DNA from: Kribbella pratensis
GTDB lineage: Bacteria > Actinomycetota > Actinomycetes > Propionibacteriales > Kribbellaceae
Length of the DNA stretch: 64,000 nt
Assembly: GCF_004366075.1 (NCBI RefSeq)
Contig: NZ_SODU01000001.1
Coordinates: 2,129,134 to 2,193,133, forward strand
Direction of reading: 5' to 3'
Of the stretch, positions 23,835 to 33,300 are shown piece by piece. Below the pieces are notes generated by a model. It did not search any database, was not told the origin of the DNA, and saw only the letters and a program-made list of their open reading frames with translations. A program made the position numbers and the translations under genes. How positions within the stretch are numbered: the first letter of the stretch is position 1; every line of letters starts with the position of its first letter.

Positions 23835-24593
23835 ATGACGGCGCGGGGCGGTGATGCGCCGGGTGGCGACGCGCCAGGTGGCGACGCGCCGGGTGGCGAC
23901 GCGCCGGGTGGCGACGCGCCGGGTGGCGACGCGCGGGGTGGTGGTGTGCGGGGTGGTGGTGTGGGGGTTGAGGTTTGGTGGGTGGGGGTTGAGGCGGCTC
24001 GGGACGAGTTCGTGCGGGATCTGGACGAGGTCGAGCGGGGGCGGTTGGCGGCTTATCTGCGGGAGGCGGACAAGGCGCGGTTTCTGCTGGGGGTGACGTT
24101 GGTGCGGCGAGTGCTGGCTCAGAGGTTTTCATTGCCTGCAGCAAGGGTTGTCTTGGACAGGACGTGCCCGGCGTGCAGGAAGCCGCATGGGAAGGTGCGG
24201 GCTGCGGGGGTCGAGTTGTCGGTGACGCATTCGGGTGATCTGGTGGGGATCGCGGTGGCCGATCGGCCGGTGGGGCTGGATGTAGAGAAGGTCGACCTGG
24301 GGGTGGATGTCGAAGCGGTGGCTCGGGTTGCGTTGACGGACGCGGAGATGCGCGAGTTGAGCGGGTACGACGGGGTCGCGAAGGCGCGGGCGTTCACGAC
24401 GTACTGGACGCGGAAAGAGGCAGTCGTGAAGGCAACAGGTGAAGGACTACGCGGAGACCCGCGCGCGGCGGTGCCGGATGGTGTTCAGGTGCGGGATTTG
24501 GAGGTGGGGGTAGAGCATTGCGCGGCGCTTGCGGTGGTCTCAGGCGAGCGCCCCGTCGTGCAGGTGCATGACGGGGCGCGGTTACTCGGGTGA
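23835..24593 (+). CDS. 4'-phosphopantetheinyl transferase (Sfp type) with a repeat-built N-terminus
   Basis: The frame gives 252 residues from ATG 23835. The catalytic domain (about 45-250) has the Sfp-family signatures: magnesium-binding GLDVEKV, and later YWTRKEAVVKATGEGL. The phosphate-binding HSGDLVGIAV lies between the halves, and a Cys pair (CPACRKPHGKV) precedes it. The enzyme would load phosphopantetheine onto carrier proteins of polyketide or peptide synthases. The first about 40 residues are GGDAP repeats made by a 15-bp tandem repeat. A GTG near 23959 before VEVWWVGVEAAR is an alternative start. Confidence 0.82.
   Translation: MTARGGDAPGGDAPGGDAPGGDAPGGDAPGGDARGGGVRGGGVGVEVWWVGVEAARDEFVRDLDEVERGRLAAYLREADKARFLLGVTLVRRVLAQRFSLPAARVVLDRTCPACRKPHGKVRAAGVELSVTHSGDLVGIAVADRPVGLDVEKVDLGVDVEAVARVALTDAEMRELSGYDGVAKARAFTTYWTRKEAVVKATGEGLRGDPRAAVPDGVQVRDLEVGVEHCAALAVVSGERPVVQVHDGARLLG
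23847..23936 (+). repeat. 15-bp tandem repeat, six copies
   Basis: The unit is GGTGGCGACGCGCCG with minor variation, encoding GGDAP five times and then GGDAR. The length is a multiple of three, so copy-number change would alter protein length without shifting the frame. Confidence 0.85.
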
Positions 24594-24594
24594 T

Positions 24595-25932
24595 TTAGGT
24601 GCGGATCTGGCCTTCGCCGGTGACCACGTACTTGGTCGAGGTCATTTCGGGCAGGCCCATGGGGCCGCGGGCGTGGAGTTTCTGGGTGGAGATGCCGATC
24701 TCGGCGCCGAAGCCGAACTCGCCGCCGTCGGTGAAGCGGGTGCTCGCGTTCACCACGACCGCCGCCGAGTCGACTGCGGTCGTGAACCGGCGCGCGGCCG
24801 CCTGCGAGCGGGTGATGATCGCGTCGGTGTGACCGGAGCTGTAGCGGCGGATGTGCTGCACCGCGTCCTCGAGCGAGTCGACGACGGCCGCCGACAGATC
24901 GAGCGAGTTGTACTCCGCCCCGAAGTCCTCCTCGGTCGCCTCCACCACCGAACCAACCACGGCACCAACACCCACCACGGCACCCGCACCCTCGACGTCA
25001 CCCGCACCCTCGACGGCGGCACCCGCGTCCGTCGTCGGCCGGTTGTTGCTGATCGCAACTACCTTCGGGTCGCCGTGGACGGTGACGCCGGCTTCGGCGA
25101 GCGCGGGCAGCGCACGGGCCAGGAACTCGTCGGCCACCGATGCGTGCACCAGCAGGGATTCGGCCGCGTTGCACACGCTCGGGCGCTGGGTCTTGGAGTT
25201 GAGCAGGATCTCCAGGCCGAGGTCGAGATCCGCCTCCGCGTCGATGTACACGTGACAGTTGCCGACCCCGGTCTCGATCACCGGCACGGACGACTCGCTG
25301 ACCACCGTCTGGATGAGCCCGGCGCCGCCGCGCGGGATCAGTACGTCGACCAGACCGCGCGCCTGCATGAGTTCCTTCACCGCGGCCCGATCCGTCGGCA
25401 CGCCCTGCACGACGTCCGCCGGTAGCCCGGCCGACTCGGCGGCGTCCCGCAGTACGGCGATGATCGCCTCGTTGGACGCTGCCGCGGACGACGAACCGCG
25501 CAACAGGACCGCGTTCCCGGACTTCAGGCAGATGCCCGCGGCGTCGGCGGTCACGTTCGGCCGGGCCTCGTAGATGATCCCGACGACGCCGAACGGCACC
25601 CGCACCTGGCGGAGCTCGAGTCCGTTGGGCAGCGTGTACCCGCGGACCACTTCACCGATCGGGTCCGCCAGCCCTGCGAGCTGCTCCAGCCCGGCCGCCA
25701 TCGCGTCGACCCGCGAAGGGTCCAGCGCCAGCCGGTCGACCGTGGACTCCGGCGTACCGGCATCCCGCGCCGCCGCCACGTCCTTCGCGTTCGCCGCGAC
25801 GATCGCGTCGGTGTTCGCCCGCAGCGCCGCCGCCATCGCGTGCAACGCCGCGTCCTTGGTCGCCCGGGACGCCTCTGCCAACGCGTACGACGCCACCCGC
25901 GCCCGCCGCGCCAACTCGATGATCTCGCTCAC
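24595..25932 (-). CDS. proA: Glutamate-5-semialdehyde dehydrogenase with a low-complexity insert
   Basis: The GTG at 25932 begins [20 protein letters not shown], giving 445 residues. ProA reduces glutamyl phosphate to the semialdehyde in proline synthesis. Typical segments are [17 protein letters not shown], the catalytic Cys in [13 protein letters not shown] (near residue 254) and [19 protein letters not shown]. Between SNNRPTTD and [13 protein letters not shown] lies an Ala/Gly/Val-rich stretch of about 25 residues (DNA about 24950-25030) that normal ProA lacks, which explains the extra length over the usual 415-420. It is in an operon with obgE, proB and the HXXEE gene. Confidence 0.93.
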   Translation of the reverse strand: MSEIIELARRARVASYALAEASRATKDAALHAMAAALRANTDAIVAANAKDVAAARDAGTPESTVDRLALDPSRVDAMAAGLEQLAGLADPIGEVVRGYTLPNGLELRQVRVPFGVVGIIYEARPNVTADAAGICLKSGNAVLLRGSSSAAASNEAIIAVLRDAAESAGLPADVVQGVPTDRAAVKELMQARGLVDVLIPRGGAGLIQTVVSESSVPVIETGVGNCHVYIDAEADLDLGLEILLNSKTQRPSVCNAAESLLVHASVADEFLARALPALAEAGVTVHGDPKVVAISNNRPTTDAGAAVEGAGDVEGAGAVVGVGAVVGSVVEATEEDFGAEYNSLDLSAAVVDSLEDAVQHIRRYSSGHTDAIITRSQAAARRFTTAVDSAAVVVNASTRFTDGGEFGFGAEIGISTQKLHARGPMGLPEMTSTKYVVTGEGQIRT

Positions 25933-26104
25933 CCCTTCATCGTATGACCCCACACTCACGAAGAAGGACGCCGATCTCACCAGACGGCCCGGACGCCCGC
26001 CACTCATCAACCGCCGGCTCCTCGCCACGACCGCGCGTGAGCATCCCGACAGATCGCCCGTCCGGACGGGGTTGATGAGTGGTGGGGATCCGCGGATCGC
26101 CAGG

Positions 26105-26171
26105 CCATCACAATCGCTCGCAGGACGCGCGACCGAGCGTGGCGGCGGCCACCGGACACGCATTGTGATGG
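26105..26171. repeat. 67-bp inverted-repeat element, copy 1
   Basis: CCATCACAAT (26105-26114) and ATTGTGATGG (26162-26171) are perfect 10-bp inverted ends around 47 bp. CGCCAGG stands directly before. The same ends with the same 47-bp spacing recur at 29401-29467, but the interiors differ. It sits between proA and the HXXEE gene. Confidence 0.7.
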
Positions 26172-26174
26172 GCT

Positions 26175-26585
26175 TCAGGTCCGTCGCAGGCGGGGAAGGC
26201 GCGCGATCGCGTGTGACAGCGGGACGATCGCGGCCAGGGCGACGGTGAGGCGGCGATCGGTCGGGGCGATGGGTACGCCCTCGCTCTTCAGCCGCCGCCA
26301 CGCCCACGCGCTGAACGGGATCACCACCAACGGAGTCGTGATCAGGCCGGGGGTGTAGCGGCACAGTACGGCGGACTGTGCCAAGTGGGTGCCGGCGTGC
26401 AGACCGAAGCCTGCCAATGTTGCCTGGAAGAACTTGCTCCGCCCACCTGTCGCAGCCCCCGCAGCTGACGCGGCTGCCATGGCTACCCCGGTCAGAGCGA
26501 TCGCGGTGGTCGCCTCGGTGCGTGACATCGGCAGCACCTTCGCCAGCGGCGCCGGGAGGTCGGTGCCTTGTGAGAACGACGGCAT
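26175..26585 (-). CDS. HXXEE-domain membrane protein (5' end uncertain)
   Basis: From ATG 26585 there are 136 residues with three hydrophobic stretches. The in-frame codons just upstream of this ATG read [15 protein letters not shown], which contains the HxxEE signature expected at the start of the domain. No ATG, GTG or TTG lies between them and the proB stop at 26649-26651. The protein may start at a CTG near 26630, or the N-terminus may be decayed. The family is of unknown function, with several membrane spans and possible metal-binding His/Glu. It lies between proB and proA. Confidence 0.6.
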   Translation of the reverse strand: MPSFSQGTDLPAPLAKVLPMSRTEATTAIALTGVAMAAASAAGAATGGRSKFFQATLAGFGLHAGTHLAQSAVLCRYTPGLITTPLVVIPFSAWAWRRLKSEGVPIAPTDRRLTVALAAIVPLSHAIARLPRLRRT

Positions 26586-26648
26586 CGTGGCCAGCTCTTC
26601 AAGGTCGTGGACGATCCACGCCGCGAGCAGGCCACGATGCCACCTTCC

Positions 26649-27776
26649 TCACAGGAGGACCAGGTCGTCGCGGTGGACCACCTCGCGTTCGTACGCCGCA
26701 CCTAGCTCGCGGGCCAGGTCTCGAGTGGTGCGGCCTAGCAGGTCGGGGAGTTCGGAGGCGTCGTAGTTCACCAGCCCGCGGGCGATGACGACACCCGTCG
26801 GCGACACGAGGTCTACCGGGTCGCCGGCGGAGAAAGTGCCTTCTACCGCGGTGATTCCGGCCGGTAGGAGCGATGCGCGGCGCTGCGTGACCGCACGGAC
26901 CGCTCCCTCGTCCAACCGCAGGATGCCCTGACCCGACGTGGCGTGGGCCAGCCACAGCAGGCGCGTCTTGCGGCGCCGGCCGGTCGGGTGGAACAGCGTG
27001 CCGACGGGCTCCCCGCGGAGCGCCTCACCGACCCGCCCGGCGGAGGTCAGGATCACCGGAATCCCTGCCTCCGTAGCGATTGCGGCCGCCTCGACCTTCG
27101 TCTGCATGCCACCCGTGCCGACGCTCGACGAGCCGGTCTTCCCGATCGCGAGCGGCTCCAGGTCGGCGGCGCCACGGATCTCGGTGACCATCGACGTACC
27201 GGGTTTGCGCGGATCCCCGTCGTACAGACCGTCGACGTCGGAGAGCAGGAGCAGCAGGTCGGCGTGCACGAGATGACTGGTCAGCGCCGCGAGCCGGTCG
27301 TTGTCGCCGAAGCGGATCTCGGTGGTCGCGACCGTGTCGTTCTCGTTCACGATCGGTACGACGCCCAGCTCGAGCAACCGCGCGAACGTCCGGTAGGCAT
27401 TGCGGTAGTGCGATCGGCGCGTCACATCGTCCACCGTCAGCAGCACCTGTCCGACCCGCAGTCCGTGCGCCGCGAAGGCATCGCTGTAGCGGGCCATCAA
27501 CAGTCCCTGACCGACCGACGCGGCGGCCTGCTGCGTCGCCAGGTCACGCGGCCGGGTCCGCAATCCCATCGGAGCCAGGCCGGCGGCGATCGCGCCGGAC
27601 GAGACGAGCACGACCTCGGCGCCCTCCACCCGGCGTGCCGCGATGGCGTCGACGAGCAGCCGGAGCCGTTCGAGGTCGATCTTGCCGCGCTGGGTCAGCG
27701 ACGACGAGCCGACCTTCACGACGATTCGCGTGGCGTTCACAGCCTCCGCGCGCCCTGTCCTGGGATGCACCGTCAT
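26649..27776 (-). CDS. proB: Glutamate 5-kinase
   Basis: This 375-residue kinase makes glutamyl 5-phosphate, the first step of proline synthesis. The amino-acid-kinase domain (about 15-265) has RIVVKVGSSSLT, VLVSSGAIAAG, VPIVNENDTVAT and the DVDGLYDGDPR segment with TGGMQTKVEAA. A PUA domain follows from about 285 to the end. The start is 4 bases from the obgE stop, so the two are coupled. Feedback inhibition by proline is normal for the family. Confidence 0.95.
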   Translation of the reverse strand: MTVHPRTGRAEAVNATRIVVKVGSSSLTQRGKIDLERLRLLVDAIAARRVEGAEVVLVSSGAIAAGLAPMGLRTRPRDLATQQAAASVGQGLLMARYSDAFAAHGLRVGQVLLTVDDVTRRSHYRNAYRTFARLLELGVVPIVNENDTVATTEIRFGDNDRLAALTSHLVHADLLLLLSDVDGLYDGDPRKPGTSMVTEIRGAADLEPLAIGKTGSSSVGTGGMQTKVEAAAIATEAGIPVILTSAGRVGEALRGEPVGTLFHPTGRRRKTRLLWLAHATSGQGILRLDEGAVRAVTQRRASLLPAGITAVEGTFSAGDPVDLVSPTGVVIARGLVNYDASELPDLLGRTTRDLARELGAAYEREVVHRDDLVLL

Positions 27777-27779
27777 GGA

Positions 27780-29363
27780 TCAACCGTTCTGGTCGAGTTC
27801 CTCCTGCGCCGCCAGCTCGCGCGCCTCTTTGCGCGCCAGCTTCGCCGCAGCGTCTGCTGCTCGTTTCGCCTCGGCCGGGGACAGGTCGACCTCGTCGGCG
27901 TCCCAGTTCTGGCCGTACTCCGACCAGTCCTCGGTCCGCTCGCCCTCCCGGAAGGCGTGGTACTCGGTGTCCTTCGCCCGCCGCCGCTGCGCCGCGGGAC
28001 GATCCTCCTCTAGCCGGTGGTCCTCACCGCGCCGGGCGAGGATCTCCGCACCGGCCTGGACGTCGGGCGCGAAGTCGAACACGATCGCGTTCGGTCCGTC
28101 CCCGATCACGACCGCGTCGCCCGGGTTCGCACCGAGCTTGAGCAGCTCCTCCTCGACCCCGAGCCGGTTCAACCGGTCGGCGAGGTACCCGGTCGCCTCC
28201 GCGTTCGCGAAGTCTGTCTGCCGCACCCAGCGCTCGGGCTTCTGGCCCTGCACCAGCCAGCCGCTGTCGTCCGGCAGCTTCTTCACCTTGAACTCGGGCC
28301 CGCCCTGCACCTGCGGCCGGATCACGATCCGCGTGGTGTCGGGTTTCGCCCGCTCCGCACGCCGCCGGACGACGATCTCGGCCATCGCGAACTTCAAGGC
28401 CTCCAGGCCTTCGTGCGAAGCGGTCGAGATCGGGAACACCCGGTACCCGCGCTCCACCAGCTCGGCCTGCACCATCTCGGCGATCTCGCGGGCGTCCGGT
28501 ACGTCGATCTTGTTCAGGGCAACGAGTCGCGGCCGGTCCTCGAGCCCGCCGTGCGCCGCGAGCTCCCCCTCGATCGTGTCGAGGTCGCTCAACGGATCCC
28601 GGCCCGGCTCGTACGTCGCGCAGTCGATGACATGCACCAGTGCCGCACACCGCTCCACGTGCCGCAGGAAATCGTGCCCGAGCCCGCGCCCCTCGCTCGC
28701 ACCCTCGATCAGACCGGGTACGTCGGCGACGGTGAACGTGGTGTCACCGGCAACGACCACGCCGAGGTTCGGGATCAGGGTGGTGAACGGGTAGTCCGCG
28801 ATCTTCGGCCGGGCGCGGCTGATCGAGGCGACCAGCGACGACTTGCCGGCGCTCGGGAACCCGACGAGGCCGACGTCGGCGACGACCTTCAGCTCCAGGA
28901 CGAGCGTCCGCTCCTCGCCCTCCTCACCGAGCAGCGCGAACCCGGGCGCCTTCCGCGAACTGCTCGCCAGCGCTGCGTTGCCCAGACCGCCCTTACCGCC
29001 CTGCGCCGCGACGAACTCCGCGCCCGGCCCGACCAGATCCGCGAGGACCTCGCCGCTCGCCGTACTGATGACGGTGCCGTCCGGGACGCCGAGGACCACG
29101 TCGCCGCCGTTGGCGCCGGCCTGGTGGTCACCCTTGCCCTGGGCACCGTTCGTGGCGGTGCGGTGGCTGGAGCGGTGGTAGTCGACGAGCGTCGTGACGT
29201 CGGGGTCGACGCGCAGGATCACGCTGCCGCCGTCGCCGCCGTTCCCGCCGTCGGGGCCGCCGAGCGGCTTGAACTTCTCCCGGTGCACCGAGGCGCAGCC
29301 GTTTCCGCCGCGGCCCGCGGTGACATGCACCGTGACGCGGTCGACGAAGCTGGGGATGGCCAT
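27780..29363 (-). CDS. obgE: GTPase ObgE/CgtA
   Basis: The protein has 527 residues in three parts: the N-terminal glycine-rich OBG fold (about 1-158, with [15 protein letters not shown] and [10 protein letters not shown]), a central GTPase domain (G1 [12 protein letters not shown]3 [13 protein letters not shown]4 ALNKIDVPD), and a C-terminal OCT domain (about 345-425) followed by an acidic tail. Obg acts in 50S ribosome maturation and stress signalling. It stands after rplU-rpmA, as in most bacteria, and is followed by proB. The start is ATG 29363. Confidence 0.96.
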   Translation of the reverse strand: MAIPSFVDRVTVHVTAGRGGNGCASVHREKFKPLGGPDGGNGGDGGSVILRVDPDVTTLVDYHRSSHRTATNGAQGKGDHQAGANGGDVVLGVPDGTVISTASGEVLADLVGPGAEFVAAQGGKGGLGNAALASSSRKAPGFALLGEEGEERTLVLELKVVADVGLVGFPSAGKSSLVASISRARPKIADYPFTTLIPNLGVVVAGDTTFTVADVPGLIEGASEGRGLGHDFLRHVERCAALVHVIDCATYEPGRDPLSDLDTIEGELAAHGGLEDRPRLVALNKIDVPDAREIAEMVQAELVERGYRVFPISTASHEGLEALKFAMAEIVVRRRAERAKPDTTRIVIRPQVQGGPEFKVKKLPDDSGWLVQGQKPERWVRQTDFANAEATGYLADRLNRLGVEEELLKLGANPGDAVVIGDGPNAIVFDFAPDVQAGAEILARRGEDHRLEEDRPAAQRRRAKDTEYHAFREGERTEDWSEYGQNWDADEVDLSPAEAKRAADAAAKLARKEARELAAQEELDQNG

Positions 29364-29400
29364 CGGTGGTTCTGCTTTCTGTAGGGGCCGGACCGCCAGG

Positions 29401-29467
29401 CCATCACAATCACCGCACTCCGCGGCGACTCCCGCTCACGCTCCGGCGGTAGGGCCGGTTGTGATGG
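29401..29467. repeat. 67-bp inverted-repeat element, copy 2
   Basis: CCATCACAAT (29401-29410) and GTTGTGATGG (29458-29467) match 9 of 10 bases as inverted ends, again 47 bp apart, and again preceded by CGCCAGG. It lies between the rpmA terminator and the obgE start and could also influence obgE transcription. Confidence 0.65.
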
Positions 29468-29492
29468 TGTGGGCGTCCGTAGTGGTAAAGCA

Positions 29493-29528
29493 AAAGGGCG
29501 GGTCGCGGAATTCCGCGACCCGCCCTTT
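29493..29528 (-). terminator. Terminator of rplU-rpmA
   Basis: A perfect 36-bp palindrome begins AAAGGGCGGGTCGCGGAA and is centred on GGAATTCC. It lies 32 bases beyond the rpmA stop. On the transcribed strand the stem ends in U-residues (TTTTGCTTT), consistent with intrinsic termination. Confidence 0.88.
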
Positions 29529-29559
29529 GCAGAGCTGCTGATACGTCCGGGTGGCGGTG

Positions 29560-29820
29560 TTACTCCGCCGGGGCCGGGACGATGTTGACGACGCGGCGAC
29601 CGCGCCGGGTGCCGAACTCCACCTTGCCCTCGGCCAGCGCGAACAGCGTGTCGTCGCCGCCACGGCCGACCAGGTTGCCCGGGTGGAAGTGGGTGCCACG
29701 CTGACGGACGATGATCTCGCCGGCGTTGACCAGCTGACCGCCGTACCGCTTCACGCCGAGGCGCTGGGCGTTGGAGTCGCGACCGTTACGGGTCGACGCT
29801 GCTCCCTTTTTGTGTGCCAT
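29560..29820 (-). CDS. rpmA: Large ribosomal subunit protein bL27
   Basis: The protein has 86 residues, with the usual start [27 protein letters not shown]. The N-terminal tail reaches the peptidyl-transferase centre. The glycine-rich segment [12 protein letters not shown] and the C-terminal [14 protein letters not shown] are normal. It follows rplU by 12 bases in the conserved rplU-rpmA-obgE order. A strong terminator follows, so obgE is probably transcribed mainly from its own promoter. Confidence 0.97.
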   Translation of the reverse strand: MAHKKGAASTRNGRDSNAQRLGVKRYGGQLVNAGEIIVRQRGTHFHPGNLVGRGGDDTLFALAEGKVEFGTRRGRRVVNIVPAPAE

Positions 29821-29832
29821 GTCTTGATCAGC

Positions 29833-30150
29833 TCACTTCTTCTTCGCGTCGATCGCGGTGACCTTGACCTGGGTGTAGTGCTGACGGTGCCCCTGGCGCT
29901 TGCGGTAACCGGTCTTGTTCTTGTACTTGAGGATGTGGATCTTCGGGCCCTTGGTGCGGCCCAGGACCTCGGCCGACACGGCCACGTTGGCGAGCGCCGC
30001 AGCGTCGGCCGTCACGGTGTCGCCATCCACGACGAGCACCGCCGGCAGCGACACAGTGTCGCCCACCTGGTCGGTCAGGCTGTCGATCTCGATGACATCG
30101 CCGACGGCGACCTTCTGCTGGGTGCCGCCACTGCGCACGATCGCGTACAC
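29833..30150 (-). CDS. rplU: Large ribosomal subunit protein bL21
   Basis: The start is GTG 30150, which begins [20 protein letters not shown], the normal bL21 N-terminus; this gives 105 residues, the usual length. The C-terminal part [20 protein letters not shown] is the family signature for 23S rRNA binding. It is the first gene of rplU-rpmA. The 172 bp upstream hold a hairpin belonging to the preceding rne gene. Confidence 0.96.
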   Translation of the reverse strand: MYAIVRSGGTQQKVAVGDVIEIDSLTDQVGDTVSLPAVLVVDGDTVTADAAALANVAVSAEVLGRTKGPKIHILKYKNKTGYRKRQGHRQHYTQVKVTAIDAKKK

Positions 30151-30258
30151 CGTGGATCTCACTCTCTGCTGGATCGGAAAACTTACGGGGGCCTGCACAG
30201 ACCTGGCGGCCCACACAAACATGGCACGCGGGGAACGCGCGCCGACGCTCAAGTTTAC

Positions 30259-30309
30259 GGGTCCCCTCACAAGCGGGTCAAACTGGCTGCCCCGGCCCGT
30301 GAGGGACCC
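30259..30309 (-). terminator. Hairpin after the RNase E/G gene
   Basis: GGGTCCCCTCAC (30259-30270) and GTGAGGGACCC (30299-30309) pair across a loop of about 28 bases, just beyond the rne stop at 30323. It has one bulge and no strong U-tract. Confidence 0.5.
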
Positions 30310-30322
30310 ACATCACATCGCG

Positions 30323-33300
30323 TCAGCTACCGGTGGTGACGAGCTCCGAGGGTTCGGTCGTTTCACTGTCGGTAGCGGTCTTGCTCCGGCTGCGGCTGCT
30401 GCGCCGCCGCCGGGTGCTCTTCGGGGCGCCGTTCTGCGCGGCGTCCGCTGCCTCAGCGGTCTCCGAGACGACCGACGCGGTCTCCGGGGCCGGGAAGCCG
30501 GTGGCCTCGGGGCTCACGTGCTCGTCGGCGCCGGCGGACACCGGGTAGCCGGTGGGTTCCGGCGTACCGCCCGTCTGCTCGCCCGACTGCTCGCCCGACT
30601 GCTCGCCCGGCTGTTCGTCCGCCTTCGCGGAGGCGGCGGCGATCTGGGCCAGCTTCTGGGCGGCGTCGCCGTTGTGCTGCGGCGCCTCGGGCTCGGTGGC
30701 CTGCTCGTCGTCGCCCCGGCCCTTGCCGCGGCGGCGACGCGAACTCTTCCGGCCGCCTTCCTCCGCCTGCGCGGGCTTCTGGTCCTGACCATTGCCGTTG
30801 TTCTGGCCGTTGTTCTGGCCGTTGTTCTGGCCGTTGTTCTGGCCGTTGCGGCCGTCCCGGCGACGGGACTCCTTGGGCTCGTCGTGCAGGATCAGGCCGC
30901 GGCCACCACAGTGGTCGCAGTTCTCGCTGAACGCCTCGAGCAGGCCGGTGCCGATCCGCTTGCGGGTCATCTGGACCAGGCCGAGCGAGGTGACCTCGGC
31001 CACCTGGTGCTTGGTCCGGTCGCGGCCCAGGCACTCGACCAGCCGGCGCAGCACCAGGTCCCGGTTCGACTCGAGCACCATGTCGATGAAGTCGATGACG
31101 ATGATGCCGCCGATGTCGCGGAGCCGGAGCTGCCGGACGATCTCCTCGGCCGCCTCCAGGTTGTTCTTGGTGACGGTCTCCTCGAGGTTGCCGCCGGACC
31201 CGGTGAACTTGCCGGTGTTCACGTCGACGACCGTCATCGCCTCGGTGCGGTCGATGACCAGGGAGCCGCCGGACGGCAGCCAGACCTTGCGGTCCAGGGC
31301 CTTCTTGATCTGCTCGTCGATCCGGTAGTCCGAGAAGACGTCGCTGTGGGCCTTCTCGACCCGTTCGACCAGGTGCGGCGCGACGCCCTCGACGTACTCC
31401 CGGACCTGGTCGTACGCACGGTCGCCGGAGACGACCAGCTTGGCGAAGTCCTCGGTGAACAGATCCCGTACGACGCGGATCAGCAGGTCGGGCTCGCCGT
31501 ACAGCAACTGCGGGGACTGACCGTTCTTGGACAGCTTGTCGATCTCTTCCCAGGCCGTCTGCAGGCGGCTGACGTCAGACGTCAGCTCTTCCTCCGAGGC
31601 GCCCTCGGCGGCGGTCCGGACGATGACGCCGGCCTCGTCGGGGACGATGTCCTTGAGGATCGTCTTCAGCCGGTTCCGCTCGGTGTCGGGGAGCTTGCGG
31701 CTGATGCCGCCGTTGCCGCCGCGCGGGACGTACACGACGTACCGGCCGGGCAGGCTGATCTGGTTCGTGAGGCGGGCGCCCTTGTGGCCGATCGGGTCCT
31801 TGGTCACCTGGACCAGGACCGACTGACCGGACTTCAGCACCTGCTCGATCTTGCGCGGGCCGTTGGCGCCACCAAGGGTCGCCCAGTCGACCTCACCGGC
31901 GTACAGCACCGCGTTGCGGCCCTTGCCGATGTCGATGAACGCCGCCTCCATGCTGGGCAGCACGTTCTGCACGCGGCCGAGGTACACGTTGCCGATCAGC
32001 GAGGTCTGCTCCGCGGTCGTCACGTAGTGCTCGACCAGGACGTTGTCCTCGGAGACCGCGATCTGGGTCACGTCCTCGCGGGACCGGATCACCATCGTCC
32101 GCTCGACCGACTCACGCCGGGCCAGGAACTCGGCCTCGGTGACGATCGGCGCCCGGCGACGGCCGGCGGCGCGGCCCTCGCGACGACGCTGCTTCTTCGC
32201 CTCGAGACGGGTCGAGCCCTCGATCGCGGTGACCTCGTTCGCGCTGTTCTTGCTGCGCGGCTCGCGGACCCGTACGACGGTCTCGTCCGGGTCGTCGGGG
32301 GACGCGACGCTGTCCTCGCCCTTGCGGCGGCGACGGCGACGGCGACGACGGGTGGAGCTGCCGCCCGCTTCGCCGTCCTCGTCCGTGTCGGCCTCGGCGT
32401 CGGCGTCGGAGTCAGCTGCCTGGGCGTCGGTGTCCTGCTCGGACTCGTCGTCCTGGTCGTCGTCGGACTGCTCGTCGGCGCTGTCGTCCGCGCCGTCCGC
32501 GTCACCGGACTTGCGGCGGCGGCGACCGCCACGGCGACGGCGGCGACGGCGGGTGCCTTCCTCGCCGTCCTCACCCTGCCCGTCGGCGGAGCTGTCAGCA
32601 GCCTCCGCGTCGGCGTCGGTGGTCTCGTCGGTGTCGTCGCTCTTGGCGGCGGTCTCGGCGTTGGTCCTGGTGCGGGTCCTGCGGCTGGAGCGGCCCTCAG
32701 GCTTCGCGTCGGCTTCGCCGTCAGCCTGGTCGGCGCTCACGGTCTGCGGGGCGTCGTCGGTGGTCGCCTCGGGCGCGGTGTCGCGGGCCTCGGCGTCGCG
32801 ACCGCGACGGCTCCGGCGGCGGCGCGTGCCGGTCGGCTGCTCGTCGGCACCCGGCTCCGGGGCCGCGCCATCCACTGCGGCAGTCTCCGCCTGAGCGGGC
32901 TGGCCGGCCTTCGCCTGACCGGTCTTGGGCTGGGTGGTCTTGGCGGTCGCGGCCTCGTCTGACTGCGGTACGTCGGTCGGCGCCTGGAACAGCACCGGCG
33001 CAGCAGCCGGCCGGCGGCGGGTACGCCGTGCGCTCGGCTCCTCGGCCTGGGTCTCGACGTTCACAGCAGCCGCGGCGTCGGGAGCCGTCGTTTGAGCGTC
33101 GGGAGTCGTGGTCGGGGCCTCGGACGCCGCGGAGTTGGCCGCTGCCGAGTCGGCCGCTGCCGCGGCGGACTTCGTCGTACGGCGCCGAGAGCCGCGCTTG
33201 GCAGCCGGCGCCTCAGCAGCCCCAGCACCGGAAGTGCTGGCGTGCTCGTCGGTGCCGGCGGTCGCTGCGGCGTCGGCGGGCGCGGAGCCCGTAGACGCGG

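Noticed and set aside
23730..23936. Possible CRISPR array
   Set aside because: The repeats are directly tandem with no unique spacers, and no cas gene is near.
29915..32962. Plus-strand open frame of about 1015 codons opposite the RNase E/G gene
   Set aside because: Its protein is Leu/Val/Gly/Ala/Arg-rich with no domain. It mirrors the codon bias of rne on the other strand, which has clear catalytic motifs.
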